18,974 nucleotides of DNA. Source: Ectocarpus siliculosus. Lineage: Eukaryota; Sar; Phaeophyceae; Ectocarpales; Ectocarpaceae. Positions 1 to 11,800 of this stretch are shown here, piece after piece. Where the stretch lies: contig FN647968.1 of assembly GCA_000310025.1 (NCBI GenBank), positions 151,976 through 170,949 of the forward strand, read 5' to 3'. The notes under the pieces were generated by a model. That model saw only the letters and a list, made by a program, of their open reading frames with translations. It was not told the origin of the DNA and searched no databases. The first letter of the stretch is position 1. Each line of letters begins with the position of its first letter. Both the position numbers and the translations under genes were made by a program.

Positions 1-262
1 GGGCATGGAGGCTTCCGTGAAGGCCATCCTCACTGAGGAGAAGGTAGGTTGTCCTCTACAGTATGTTTTTATATCTTCCTCCTGTGTGAACTCATTATCA
101 GTGGGAGGAAGATGAAACACGTAAAAGTGAAGAGGTCACACAGGACGAAGATGAAACACTTACAACAACGAGTTCACACAGGAGGAAGATATAAAAACAT
201 ACTGTAGAGGACAACCTACCTTCTCCTCAGTGAGGATGGCCTTCACGGAAGCCTCCATGCCC
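1..262. repeat. Perfect 93-bp inverted repeat duplicating helicase exon 13 and its donor
   Basis: Bases 1-93 are the exact reverse complement of 170-262, around a 76-base spacer (94-169). The right arm contains most of exon 13 (220-262), its GTAGGT donor and about 50 intron bases. The left arm may extend beyond the window. The spacer holds two GAAGATGAAACAC words and a diverged GTCACACAGGA unit that resembles the arms, so local repeats already existed here. Confidence 0.95.
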
Positions 263-3200
263 TCAATCTTCGACCTGAGTGAGCGACACCAAGTTGAGTC
301 GATGTGGGGGGGGAGGAGGGGGTATCAACCAACGGTAAGAGGGGTACACCACTCCAGAGACCCCACCTCAAGAACAAAAAAAATGAGCAACAGCACGAAG
401 GACGACCAACACGCGGCACTGGGTAGGCGTGCTGGATGCCGTTTAAGGGAAACGCTATGGAAATCTCGTGGTAAACACCCACAGCAGTTGAACAAGCCCG
501 GGAGAAGTGCCAAACACACACGCGTACGTAGCGGATCGCCACAACACAGCAACCAGATATCCTTTCGAGCGATACAGCGGAATCATACAAGAGTGCTGTG
601 CAAGGGTTTGCGTGAGAGTTTTGCCGGTAGCTGGTCGGGGAATTGTAGTCTTTTCGTAAGCATCAGCGCGCCGTGCGGCGCTCACGAAAGGTGCTATCGT
701 CATCCCAGCGCACGACAAAAAACCAAAAAAACGTCATGAAAAACGACTCATTTCTTAACAATCATAATTGTCGTCGAGAGTCAGGAAGAACAAGTGCATA
801 CCCGCAAAGTGACGTAAGGTAGCACACCCCCTGGACCGATTTTCAAGGCTCGACTTCTCCGTAACGAAGAGAATGTATACATCAAACGATACGTTTTCGG
901 AAAATTCTCGACGAGGTGGTTCCAACGCATCGCGACAGGCACACCTGAGACAACATAAGCCTATCGGCAACATTTGGTACTGGTCAGGGAATTGTAGTTT
1001 TGTCGAATGAATCAAGGCGCCGTGAAGTAACGCTCACGAAAGGCTTTGTCTCCATTCCAACACACATTTCGACTGCAACAACAAAAGACGGCAAATGGAC
1101 AGTAGGGCCTCAAGATGTACGCGTAGAGAGAGGTCCACCAAAACCGCCATGACATCCGCCATGCAGCTATGAAAACAAAAAAAACACCGCTTCACAGTAT
1201 CTTTCTGGACCGCGCAACAAAAAACGAGTCGGTACTGCAGTGTACTGGTCAGGGAATTGTAGTCTTTTCGTAAGCATCAAAGCGCCATTTAATAGCGCTC
1301 ACGAAAGGCTTAATCTTCATTCCAGCACGCCTACTCTTGATGGCAAGCGAGATTGGCCAAACAGATATATAGCAGTGCCTCAACAGGTGGAAAAATAATT
1401 ATTTAAAAGGGCGCAAGAGTCACCGGCTAACCGAAAGCAACACCAAACCAAAAATGGCACGCCTGGTAACGTTAGGCTTTTTCGGGACAAGCGCAATATG
1501 ATGGGTACTGGTCAGGGAATTGTAGTCTTTTCGCAAGCATCAGAGCGCCATGAAACAGCGCTCACGAAAGGTTTGTTCTTCATCCCAGCACGCCTACTTT
1601 TGACAACAACAAGCAAGGACCGAAAAACGGACAGCAATTCAAGACGTGGAAAGAGAAAAAAACAAAAAAGGACACTACATAGAGCCACCATGAACCTAAG
1701 AAAAACGATTTTGTTCTGTACTGGTCAGGGAATTGTAGTCTTTTCGTAAGCATCAGAGCGCCATGAAACGGCGCTCACGAAAGGTTTGTTCTTCATCCCA
1801 GCACGCCTCCTTTTGACAACAACAAGCAAGGACCGAAAAACGGACAGCAATTCAAGACGTGGAAAGAGAAAAAACAAAAAAGGACACTAGAGTCACCATG
1901 AACCTAAGAAAAACGAATTTGTTCTGTACTGGTCAGGGAATTGTAGTCTTTTCGTAAGCATCAAAGCGCCATCAAACAGCGCTCACGAAAGGCTTTGTCT
2001 TCATTCCAGCGGCACACACGCCAACGGTCGCATCGCCCACGGCCGATAAGCAACATCTAACAAGGACCGCAAAATAAGCACTTCGGCAGGAAGCATGGTC
2101 GACGCTGGGACGGGACGGTCGATACCAAGCTTTTGGGCTTATTCAACCGGCAACATCTATCCATCTCTTCGGCACCATGTAGCGTGGCGCCTGGCCAGCT
2201 GGTCAAGCAAAGATCTGAAAGTGATTACTATTGCCAGCATCACAACGCTGTCAAAAGCTGTCGCCAAAACATTAACAGCCCTCACAACTCCAAGAAAACA
2301 TCTCACGATCAAAAAATATACATGGGACATTCTGTCTCGAGACAGATTTAACCGGCGAACCAAGAGTCCCACCTGAAGTGGTCAATCGCTGATTGGGGCA
2401 CGGCTCGACTCTTGATCTCCACGCCTTCTCCCTGCGTCTTGAGCACCTCCTTCATCACTATCCGACGGCTTTCGCCTGCTCGATGCCATGCCATGGGAAA
2501 CAACAAGCACGACGTGGATGCTCGTGACATTGTCGCATTGCAAGGCTAAGGTTTACCAAGAGACCAAGAGGTTGAAAACACACATCATCCGTATGAAAAC
2601 CTCGCAAGGCCAAAATAAAAGTAATCCTTCGGCGGTGAGAGTGTTGACGGATGAGGAGAAACGCGTCTCGTCATAACTGTAACCAGTTTCCCGCATCTCC
2701 CATAGCCGGATTAAGTTGCTGCTGCTGCTACTGTACAGTGGGGGGACCTCAATGGTACCGGGGTGTGTACCGAGATTTTACCGGCACTATCACTATTCAG
2801 GGTACAGAACCGACTTGCTATTTCAGTGTGTGCGAGCCGAAAAACACAGGCACTATACCGGGCACCCGGCACTATAGAGGGTCCCCTACTTATGTATTGC
2901 TGTCAATTGCAGCCGGCGTTTTAGCACCGTTTTCTGTCGTTTGCGTCCCCAAAGAAAGTCTTGGTAGAGACCGACCGATGCCGAAAGGCTCACCGATGAG
3001 GGTCACTGAACGCCCGCCGCATCCAGCCCGGGCTGTCCGACCGACGCGGTGGATGTAAGAGTCCGCAGACCTGGGCATCTCGAAGTTGATTACGGTGTGC
3101 ACGCCCTGGCCCAACCACGACAGAACAAGAAAGAGGGATGAAAAGATGAGAGTGGTGTGTGTTGGCGGCGACATTGTAGGGGGGGGGGCAACGTCACGTC

Positions 3201-5801
3201 GGAGCTGGTACGTGACATCGTTTTCGTTATTGCCATGCCGCAGCGGCGTTCCAACCGGCCGGAAGCCTGAACGGCCCAACATCCAGCGAGCGGTTCACAC
3301 AAAAACAAGATAAAAAAAGGTGCGGAGAACAGTTGGGCGTTTGAGGCACATTTCCCCTTTGAGGGGCTTGTTGTTAGCCGCTGAACCGTGCGGGTGGATG
3401 GTGGCAGTGGCACTCACGTACAGCTTGCGAAGGAAGCACAAAAGCTCTCCATGTGTCTGTCGGTCGGGTCATAAAAACTTACCGTTATGTCGAGCCCCCT
3501 CGCCGCCAGGTCGGTAGCCACCAGCACCGTCACGTCGCCGCTCTTAAACCTAACATAACAGTCATGACAGTCATGACAGTCACAACATCGTAACTCACAA
3601 CAGTCATAACAGTCCTTACAGTCATAACATACAGGGAAACAGCGGGACATGCAACTGCTGTACACTGCTGTGCTTAGCACAGCGGGACTTCCACCACGGT
3701 CAACGCAGCATGGACCATAACCAAGGGTTCACTCGGTAATGTTACCGCCATGGTGGGCGTACCCGGTAATCCGCCGTTTCAAGTCATTTTGGTTTTTTAC
3801 CGCCCCCGCCAAAGTCGTTACCGCCGAACACCGCGTTATCGAGTAAACCCTGGGCAATAACAGTAGATAAAGAGCCCAACACACCAGCCAGGATTTTGAC
3901 AACAACTTGCAAGGGCGGCAATCACCATTCACCACACAAGAGCGTTAGCACAAGGCAGTGCCCGCACCCACCTGTCGAGAGCCTCTAACCGCTGTGTCAT
4001 GGCCAGGTTGCCGTGAAGCTCTGCCGCACGGATGCCAGCGATGCCGAGTACGATGTTGAGCCTGTGCGCCAGGATCTTGGTGTCGAAAAAAACGATGGTT
4101 TTCGTCTTGAAGGTCCTGGAGAACAAGACAACCAAATACCCGGAAAGGAAGCGGGAAAAAAATGAATGTTCATGCAAAGTTCGAAACGATTGCTGAGCCA
4201 TAAAAACAAACACGAGGAAAAGTTGTCCGATTCTGCAGCACCCGAAGCAGCACCACCAGCAGTGCGTTTTAGTCTTGAATGTACAGGATTACCAAGCAAC
4301 AGGGAAAACGTGGCGACAAGAAACAGCTCTGCTAGAACCGATAGAGTGAAACTCGACGCCAACATTACATGTAGCGAGTCATGAAGTCAAACATAACAGC
4401 AACAGCCACAGCTGCCGGAATCAGCAGCAGCAACAGCACACACGCAGCACCATCCACCACAACAACACTTACGCTGCCCTAGGCTACGGTTTTGCAGTCG
4501 CCGCCGCAACGTTCAGAGAGAAAAAGGTTAGGCAAGACAGAGAGGCAGGCAGACAGGCAGGCACCAAACTTCGCACAAACCTGGTCAGGAGGGAAAGTAG
4601 AATTGCCTCCCGATCTTGCTCTCGGCTCTGCCTGATCCGCACGAACTCCTGCACCAGCCTCTGGGGAGCCGAGTTCATCGGAGAGGCCTTCACCCTCACA
4701 GGCTAGGAAAAAAAACACACACACACAAGGTTATATAGCAGAGTACGGTTTCGCGAGAAAAACAGGCGACGGTAGAGGGGTAAGTTCAGTTTGCCGCGGG
4801 AAACGTCCTCGGTACCCACCACCACGCAGTGCAGACACGACACAGAGGACTGCTTGTCACTCGCGTGCCTCACCAAGCGACGTGGCCCTCACGCGCCGCC
4901 GTCGCTAATCAGTCCTGCCTCGCATCAACGAATGATACTGCTGTAGAAAAAGGAGAGCAAAAATATCCAATCAATTGCATCACGAATCCAACAGAAACAT
5001 CGCAACGAAAAGAGGAGCGATAATCAATCAACCAAAATCCCTCGCCGGCAACCCACGCACCCGACACCACCACCGCCTTGTCTACGCCGCCGCCGCTCGC
5101 CAGGCCTAGGGCTCTCGTCTTTCCTCACCTTGTTGAGCGCCAGTGACGCGAGGTCGTCGACCTTGGTGTTCATGGTGGCGGAGAAGAGGAGGGTCTGCCT
5201 CCCGATGGGGCAGGACTTGACGAGCTCGGCCACCTCCTCCTGGAAACCCAGCTCCAGTAGACGGTCCGCCTGCCAAGTGCCGGGTGCCCGGTGACAGGTG
5301 GACCACCAAACGACAACAACGGAGGTTGGTCATCATACAACACTATCTTCAAGTCATTGCCATGTATACTATCCCGGACTCTTGGCTGTGAAATTGATAG
5401 TGAAAATAATAGTTGTGTTCTTCCGAAAAATATAAGAAGACACACGCTAAACAACTCACAAGCACACACTCTATACCAGGTTCTCCTGCCGTTTCGACCC
5501 GCCTTGTTTTTCCGAGCTCCCAGGGATGCGTGGCTCTCTAATAATTAATTGCTAATATATCCCGGACTCTTTATCTGGTGGAAGATACAGATTGGTATGA
5601 TTCGACTGGTGTTCACGTACGATAACATACCCACCCCCCCCGGACACAACAGGCCCAAACATTAACATTTACCTCGTCCAGGACCAGTATTTCAACATCA
5701 TCCATGTGCACCGACGCCGAGTTGGTGAGGTGGTCTACCATACGACCAGGTGTACAGATCACGATGTCAGGCCTTGCTCGCAGCTCCGCTTCCTTTATAG
5801 C

Positions 5802-5835
<34 letters not shown>

Positions 5836-8826
5836 CAGACAGAGAGAGACAGAGAGGGAGATAATACCGCATGAAGGGGGGCGGGAGAGAATCACCTATC
5901 GCACTTGGTGCTTGGGGCGTGTGTAGAAAGGGTTCGCCTACTATAAATAGTCAATTCCGTTGTAGCTTCGCATGCCAATGGCCTCGGCCATCGCCACCCG
6001 CACATTTTCGGCCGCAATATCACGGGCTATTGTACCCGTAAAAAGTAAAAGTGGGAACTAACGAACCCAAATCAAACCAAAACAGAACCATTAGAGAAGC
6101 ACCAAAGGGAGACAAACACCCCGTGCGGGCACCACACGGATAACGGCACCTCCGATACCAACACACAAAAGAGCAAGAACTATATGGAGAAATTTTCTAA
6201 AACGACCACGTCCACGACGAAACTCGCCTCCTCCGTCGGAAACCCGCCCCCCTCTCTACAGACCCGCCGCCGTTTCTAGGTACCCTTCTGCTTTAATCTG
6301 CCTCCTTATCTAGAAACCCGCCTTCTCTTCAATAGTTATGCCGCCTCCTCTGGAAACCTGTCTCCTGTTGTAAAATTTCGCCCTCTTCTCTAGAAACCCG
6401 CCTTTTTATCTGAAAAACCCGGATCTTCCTATGGGAAACCCGCCTTTTCTGTAGAGTTACACACCTGCGCCTTGAGGTTCTTGTTGCCTCCCACAACCAG
6501 CGCGCAGGCAATGTCCGTGAACTGCGACAGGCTGCGACACATGCTGTGGATCTGGACGCCGAGCTCCCTGAGACAAGAAGGCAAGGAGAAGAACAAGATT
6601 GACGATATGAATGTAAGCAGGACGCAGCGACGGCGGGTGCAAACGCTTGAGAGAGGAGAATGATGCATGCACACCAGGCAAAAAAAACAGAGTAAACTTT
6701 TCGTGGAGCACGCATCCAACCTTTCTTGTCGTGCTCATGACGCAAAATACACAAAACACACAAAAAACACCCGAAAACCTTCGTTGGGCTTCGGCCGACC
6801 ATTTATGACTAAATAGACTAGACTTCGGAAAAACCTCAGAAATGTACAAAACCAATCTGCCGGACGCATTACAAAGCAAAATACGAAAGGGAAAAAACGG
6901 GTGTGTGGTTTCGATTTCGACAGCAATACCGGCGGGTGCTTATTGTGCCCAGGGAACGGTAAGCCAAACCTGCCTTAGGTGTAAAGCACCCAGCTAGCGG
7001 TGGCGTTTTCGTAGAGATAGAAAGCTTTTGTTGTTGGTGGTGAAATACAAGGGGCATAATATATGGGTGTGATTTGCTTTCCGAGCACTATCCACCGCGC
7101 TCACCGGCCTACTCTACCATTGATGCGGTACGAACGACAGTCTCAAGCCGGACAACAAACGCGCACACTCTTCCTGGTGGTTGGGCATCCTCCTACAGAG
7201 GGGTCGCGGATGAGCCTACGCAACATGGTGATGTGGTAGTTAACCCATCAGCAGATGAGCTATGTAGCTGGTCAGGGAATTGTAGTCTTTTCGTAAGCAT
7301 CAGCGCACCATCAAATGACGGCACTCACGAAAGGTTTCGTCTTCACACCAGCAACAGTAGCAGTGGACACTCCACCCAGAAGCAGCAACAGTGTTCTCCT
7401 CGCATGGGAAAGCAACGACAGCAAGACATCAGGCTACCACCGAAAACAAACAAAACACACGCATACACAGCCTGGCCTCCCATACGACCCCACCCCACGG
7501 GCCCCCAGATCATGACTTACAACAAGTGTTTTATCCGTTTTAGTTGCCATGAGACTCACCGACGATTATTTTTTGTCAGCCGGCTAGCGCGGTCGATGAA
7601 AAAACACATACAGAGAAGAGGACTATAATAAATAGTTTCCTTCGTGAAAAAAATCTTGACAAATACTAAATAGTTCAGCTGGTCAGGGAATTGTAGTCTT
7701 TTCGTAAGCATCAGCGCACCGCCAAATGACAGCGCTCACGAAAGGTTTCGTCTTCACACCAGTAACAGTAGCAATGGACGAACCAAGCACCCGTGTTCTC
7801 CTTACATGGGAAAGGAACGGCACTGAGACATCACACGGCCACCAAAAAAAACAAAAAACACATGCATACGGACACACGCAAGAAGTTTTAGGCGTACCAT
7901 CTTATCTTGACAACAGGTACTGCCGTACTGGTCAGGGAATTGTAGTCTTTTCGTAAGCATCAGCGCACCGTCAATGATGGCGCTCACGAAAGGTTTCGTC
8001 ATCATTCCAGCAACAGCAACGACGGCACAACGTTCCTCCACACAACTCTCTGCCCGACATTATTCTTGCCGACGAGCCTTTCTTTTCAGATCGTGGTGGC
8101 TAACACAAACCCAAACTCGCTGTATTCTTGCATCCATGGCAAAACAGCCAACGGAGCGTGTCTGCGAAAGCCGTGTCGAAGAAGCCAGGACAGCTTCGTA
8201 CTATTAGTACAGAACTAGACCGCATTTGTGGGCCACAACAACAAGAGCACCTACTGATACTCGAATGGGGCACAACAGTACATACGTCGCCGGGTGTATT
8301 CGAGGTTCCACAAAGGGGCCGGGGACAAGAAACGCAATCGATTTCGGGGTCAAGTTCTGATTTCATCTCCACCGCCGTCGACCACAGTTAGCAGCCCTCA
8401 TAACATCAATTGTAGGTCTAGAGTTTAGGGTAGGACCCTCGGCTGGGCTAGCTGTGACTCTAACCATTATCATTTTTCGTCAACGGGCAGTTGAGCCTAC
8501 TCCTTGTAACGGTATCTTGCACATCTGAGGGCCCGCACTGCTGCAGCTCACCCAGTGGGTGGTATGATCATCACGAGGGACACTGCATAGGTGCCTCGCA
8601 TCGATACAAACCACGGTACATCGCAGTACACGGTCGGGGTTTTGTACAGTGGTGTTATCTCACCTGGTCGGCGTTATGATCATGACGCGTGTAACGGCCA
8701 CCTTCTTGGGGCGGTAGAGCAGCCTCTCCAGGATGGGGAGGAGGAACGCCGCCGTCTTGCCACTTCCCGTCGTCGCGCTGGCACACACGTCCCTGTCGAC
8801 CCGCCCAAGTCATTCCACGAGAGAGG

Positions 8827-8881
<55 letters not shown>

Positions 8882-11800
8882 GAGACAGACAGACAGAGAG
8901 GGAGAGACAAGAGGCAGAGAGAGAGAGAGACAGAGACAGAGAGAGAGACAGAGAGAAATAGAGAGAGGGAGAGAGAGACAGAGAGAGAAATAGAGAGAGG
9001 GAGAGAGAGAGAGAAGAACCGGGCGTAGGAGGGACAACTTTAGAGGCAGGAGTGTGTGCATTCGCCCTATTTGCTCTGGCGCCAGTCTACACACGTTTCA
9101 GCCGGAGTCACAGAGGAGGAAGGTTACACGGGAGCCTCTTGTTTTAAACGAACGGAATCCACGGTAGAGTAGTGTTGGTGCTCACCAGAGAGGCGCCAAG
9201 GACTGGTGTCATCACACCACTCTCGACCACAACAAGCTATCGGGCTGAATATGCACCAACCTCTCACCGTTGTACCCGTTCCACCTCCTCCAAACCCTTT
9301 TATTTCCAAACACGCAAAACAAAAACGTTTGGCCTACTATGCACCAAGCTCACCGGTTTACCCGTTCCACCTCCTCCAAACCCTTTTATTTCCAAACACG
9401 CAAAACAAAAACGTTTGGCCTACTATGCACCAAGCTCACCGGTTTACCCGTCCAACCTCCTCCAAACCCTTTTGTTTCCAAACATTCAGAAACAAGTTCC
9501 GGGGCTCAGTCTTCACCAACCTCAACCAGGGTACAACCCATCTCCAACCCCAAAAAATCCAAGACACGCCCGTACGTACGTACCTTCCCGCCAAAGCGAA
9601 TGGCACCGCTCGCTGCTGCACGGACGTCGGGGTGACGTACCCCATGGCCTCCACCGCTCTCAGCAGCGGCCGAGAGATGTTCAGCTGCTGGAACGGCACG
9701 CCCCCTGAGGAGGCGTCGTCGCCCCCCGGGGACGCGTCTGCATCGTCCCCGTCCTCGAAGTATTCCGCCGCTTTTTTCGCTTCCAGCTGGTCCTCGTCGA
9801 GCTCCTCTTCGCTGGCCTCGTCGCCATCGCTTTCGTCGTTGTCGCTTTGGCCCTTGTCATTGCCAGCGGCGGCTGCTGCCGCGGAAAGACGGTCTTCTTT
9901 TCGCTTCGCGGCCTCGAGACGCTTCGGTTCGGGACAACGAAGCGAGAGGGGACCAAGAGCGCAAAATTACAGCAGCGAAGGATCGGAGGATAGCGGCAAC
10001 AAAAAAGGGGTTCCATTTCAACTATTGGACAGAAAAATATGGGGGGGGGGGGGGGGGTTCGGGTTTGGCAGGTTGAGAACAACCACCGCTCGCAGTAAGT
10101 GGCCCCAAACGTTATGTGATCAACACTACAATGGCGGGGGAGATGGCATGTCCTTAACCAGAGTAAGACTGAACCACCCTGCCGCTCGATGATATCCACC
10201 ACCCCGCAAAAACTAAAAGCGCGGGGGAATTCTTCATTTTTTTCCACAACCCCAAGCCTCACCTTTCCGCGCGACCCGGCCGAAAGCTCGCGCAAGTTAT
10301 CCTCCTCAAGGCCCTCCTCCTGCTCCTCATCGTCCCCCGACCCGTCATCGTCAGACTCCTCCTCTACACCTTCTCCATCCTTGGAGCCAGCGCCGCCTTC
10401 GCCATTCGCCGAAGCAGCCTCGTCTTCCTCCTCGTCCTCGTCCATCTTATCCAGGCCTGATGAAGCCGTCGCCTCTCCTTCACCTCCAGCCACGTCTTGC
10501 TCTTGCGACTCGGCAGCAGCGGCGGCCTTAATAGCCTTAGCGTTATCTTTGGCCTTCTTCTTGCCCTTACGCAGCTCCGACCTCTTTGCGGCAATCCGGT
10601 CTTCGAGGACCCGTCCCGTCCTCGCTCGCCTCGGGTCTTCCATCGCAAGCTTCTCGATAGCGCCTGGCTTGGCGGACAGACATAAAACGACATTTCGGAA
10701 CCCGAAGTGTGTTTGTCGGAGGAAGCATCAACGGCCCTGCCTGCCCCGAAGTGTGTTAGAGTAAGCACCAATAGTCCTGCCTGCCCCAATCATACAAGTC
10801 AGAAGAAGGTAAGTCTGACTCGGCGGACAGGCCGAAAAGGCCGGCGTCGACTTCGGATGCTAAGTGGGTTGGCGGAAGCATCACTAACAACGCTGCCTAC
10901 CCCACTGATACGATTCAGAGACCATAGGGTATGGAGCAAGAGCTTACCCACGTGCAAGATTCTCTTGCTTGGCGCGTTCCTGGGGTTCTTAGTTCCTCTG
11001 TGGGTTATCGCAACATGGCCATGGTTCAGCTTTTAGCATGATGTCGGGTTCAGGTTCTCATTTCTCTCATGTTTCGACCATTTTGAAGTTTCCTGTTCTT
11101 GACTGCCATGTCTCCAAGGGAGCGGTGGAAATGGGCAGGTCTTTTCTTCGGCGAACCAGGAAATGCCTGTGGACTATACATGTATCGTGGTTTCCAAAAG
11201 TCTATCTCAAGTCGGATTCGCGTCAGAAGAGTCCGCACACGATTCGGACTGGACCGGAGCTTCCCTTAAGAAAACCAACATAAACATGCAGGCGCTTGCT
11301 AAATACTTGTAGTTCTCCGAAGAGGAGATTTGCCCAACTCCACCACGGGCGCTTACAAATGCTGCTGTACATATAGACTCTGGCAGCGGGGCGGAGGCTG
11401 TATGTTACAGTATCATGTACCCAGAGTCATGTTGGCCCCGGCACCGTACAGGTCGTTTGGACCATTTGGCAAGACAAGCCTTGGTTCTGTCAACATATGG
11501 CAGGCGTGACACTGCCCCGCTGCACGACCGACTCGATCACGCAGCCGTGACACTATTCTTATTTTCCCGGCCTTGGAGACAGCAGTGTGCGAAGAAACTC
11601 TGGGTTGCGACAAAGTGGTGTCCAAAAAAGTGTGTTCCTCTTCATGCCCCGACGAGGTGCTCGCCTGCAGGTGTTGAGAAAAACGAGCCATGGATCTCTT
11701 CACGAGAAGCAATGTTGCACAGCAGGAGTTTGGATCGAAAAGACAGGAGCCTTCCAGTCGTTCGCAACTCATATATGCAAATAGTCTACTGTACGTATTG

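Noticed and set aside
1-43. A second, plus-strand gene beginning with the [14 protein letters not shown] reading
   Set aside because: It is the inverted copy of helicase exon 13. No independent gene is supported.
631-2011. CRISPR-like array
   Set aside because: Eukaryotic intron context, units of 208-349 bases with diverged, partly repeated flanks and no unique regular spacers.
8591-9028. Arg/Glu-repeat frame
   Set aside because: Translation of the GA microsatellite, not a protein.
9206-10192. 328-codon plus-strand open frame
   Set aside because: It is antisense to helicase exon 3 and runs through the 86-base repeat and a poly-G run. Its Ser-rich part is the complement of acidic helicase codons.
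10189-10764. 191-codon plus-strand Ser/Pro-rich frame
   Set aside because: Shadow of the acidic helicase exon 2 on the other strand.
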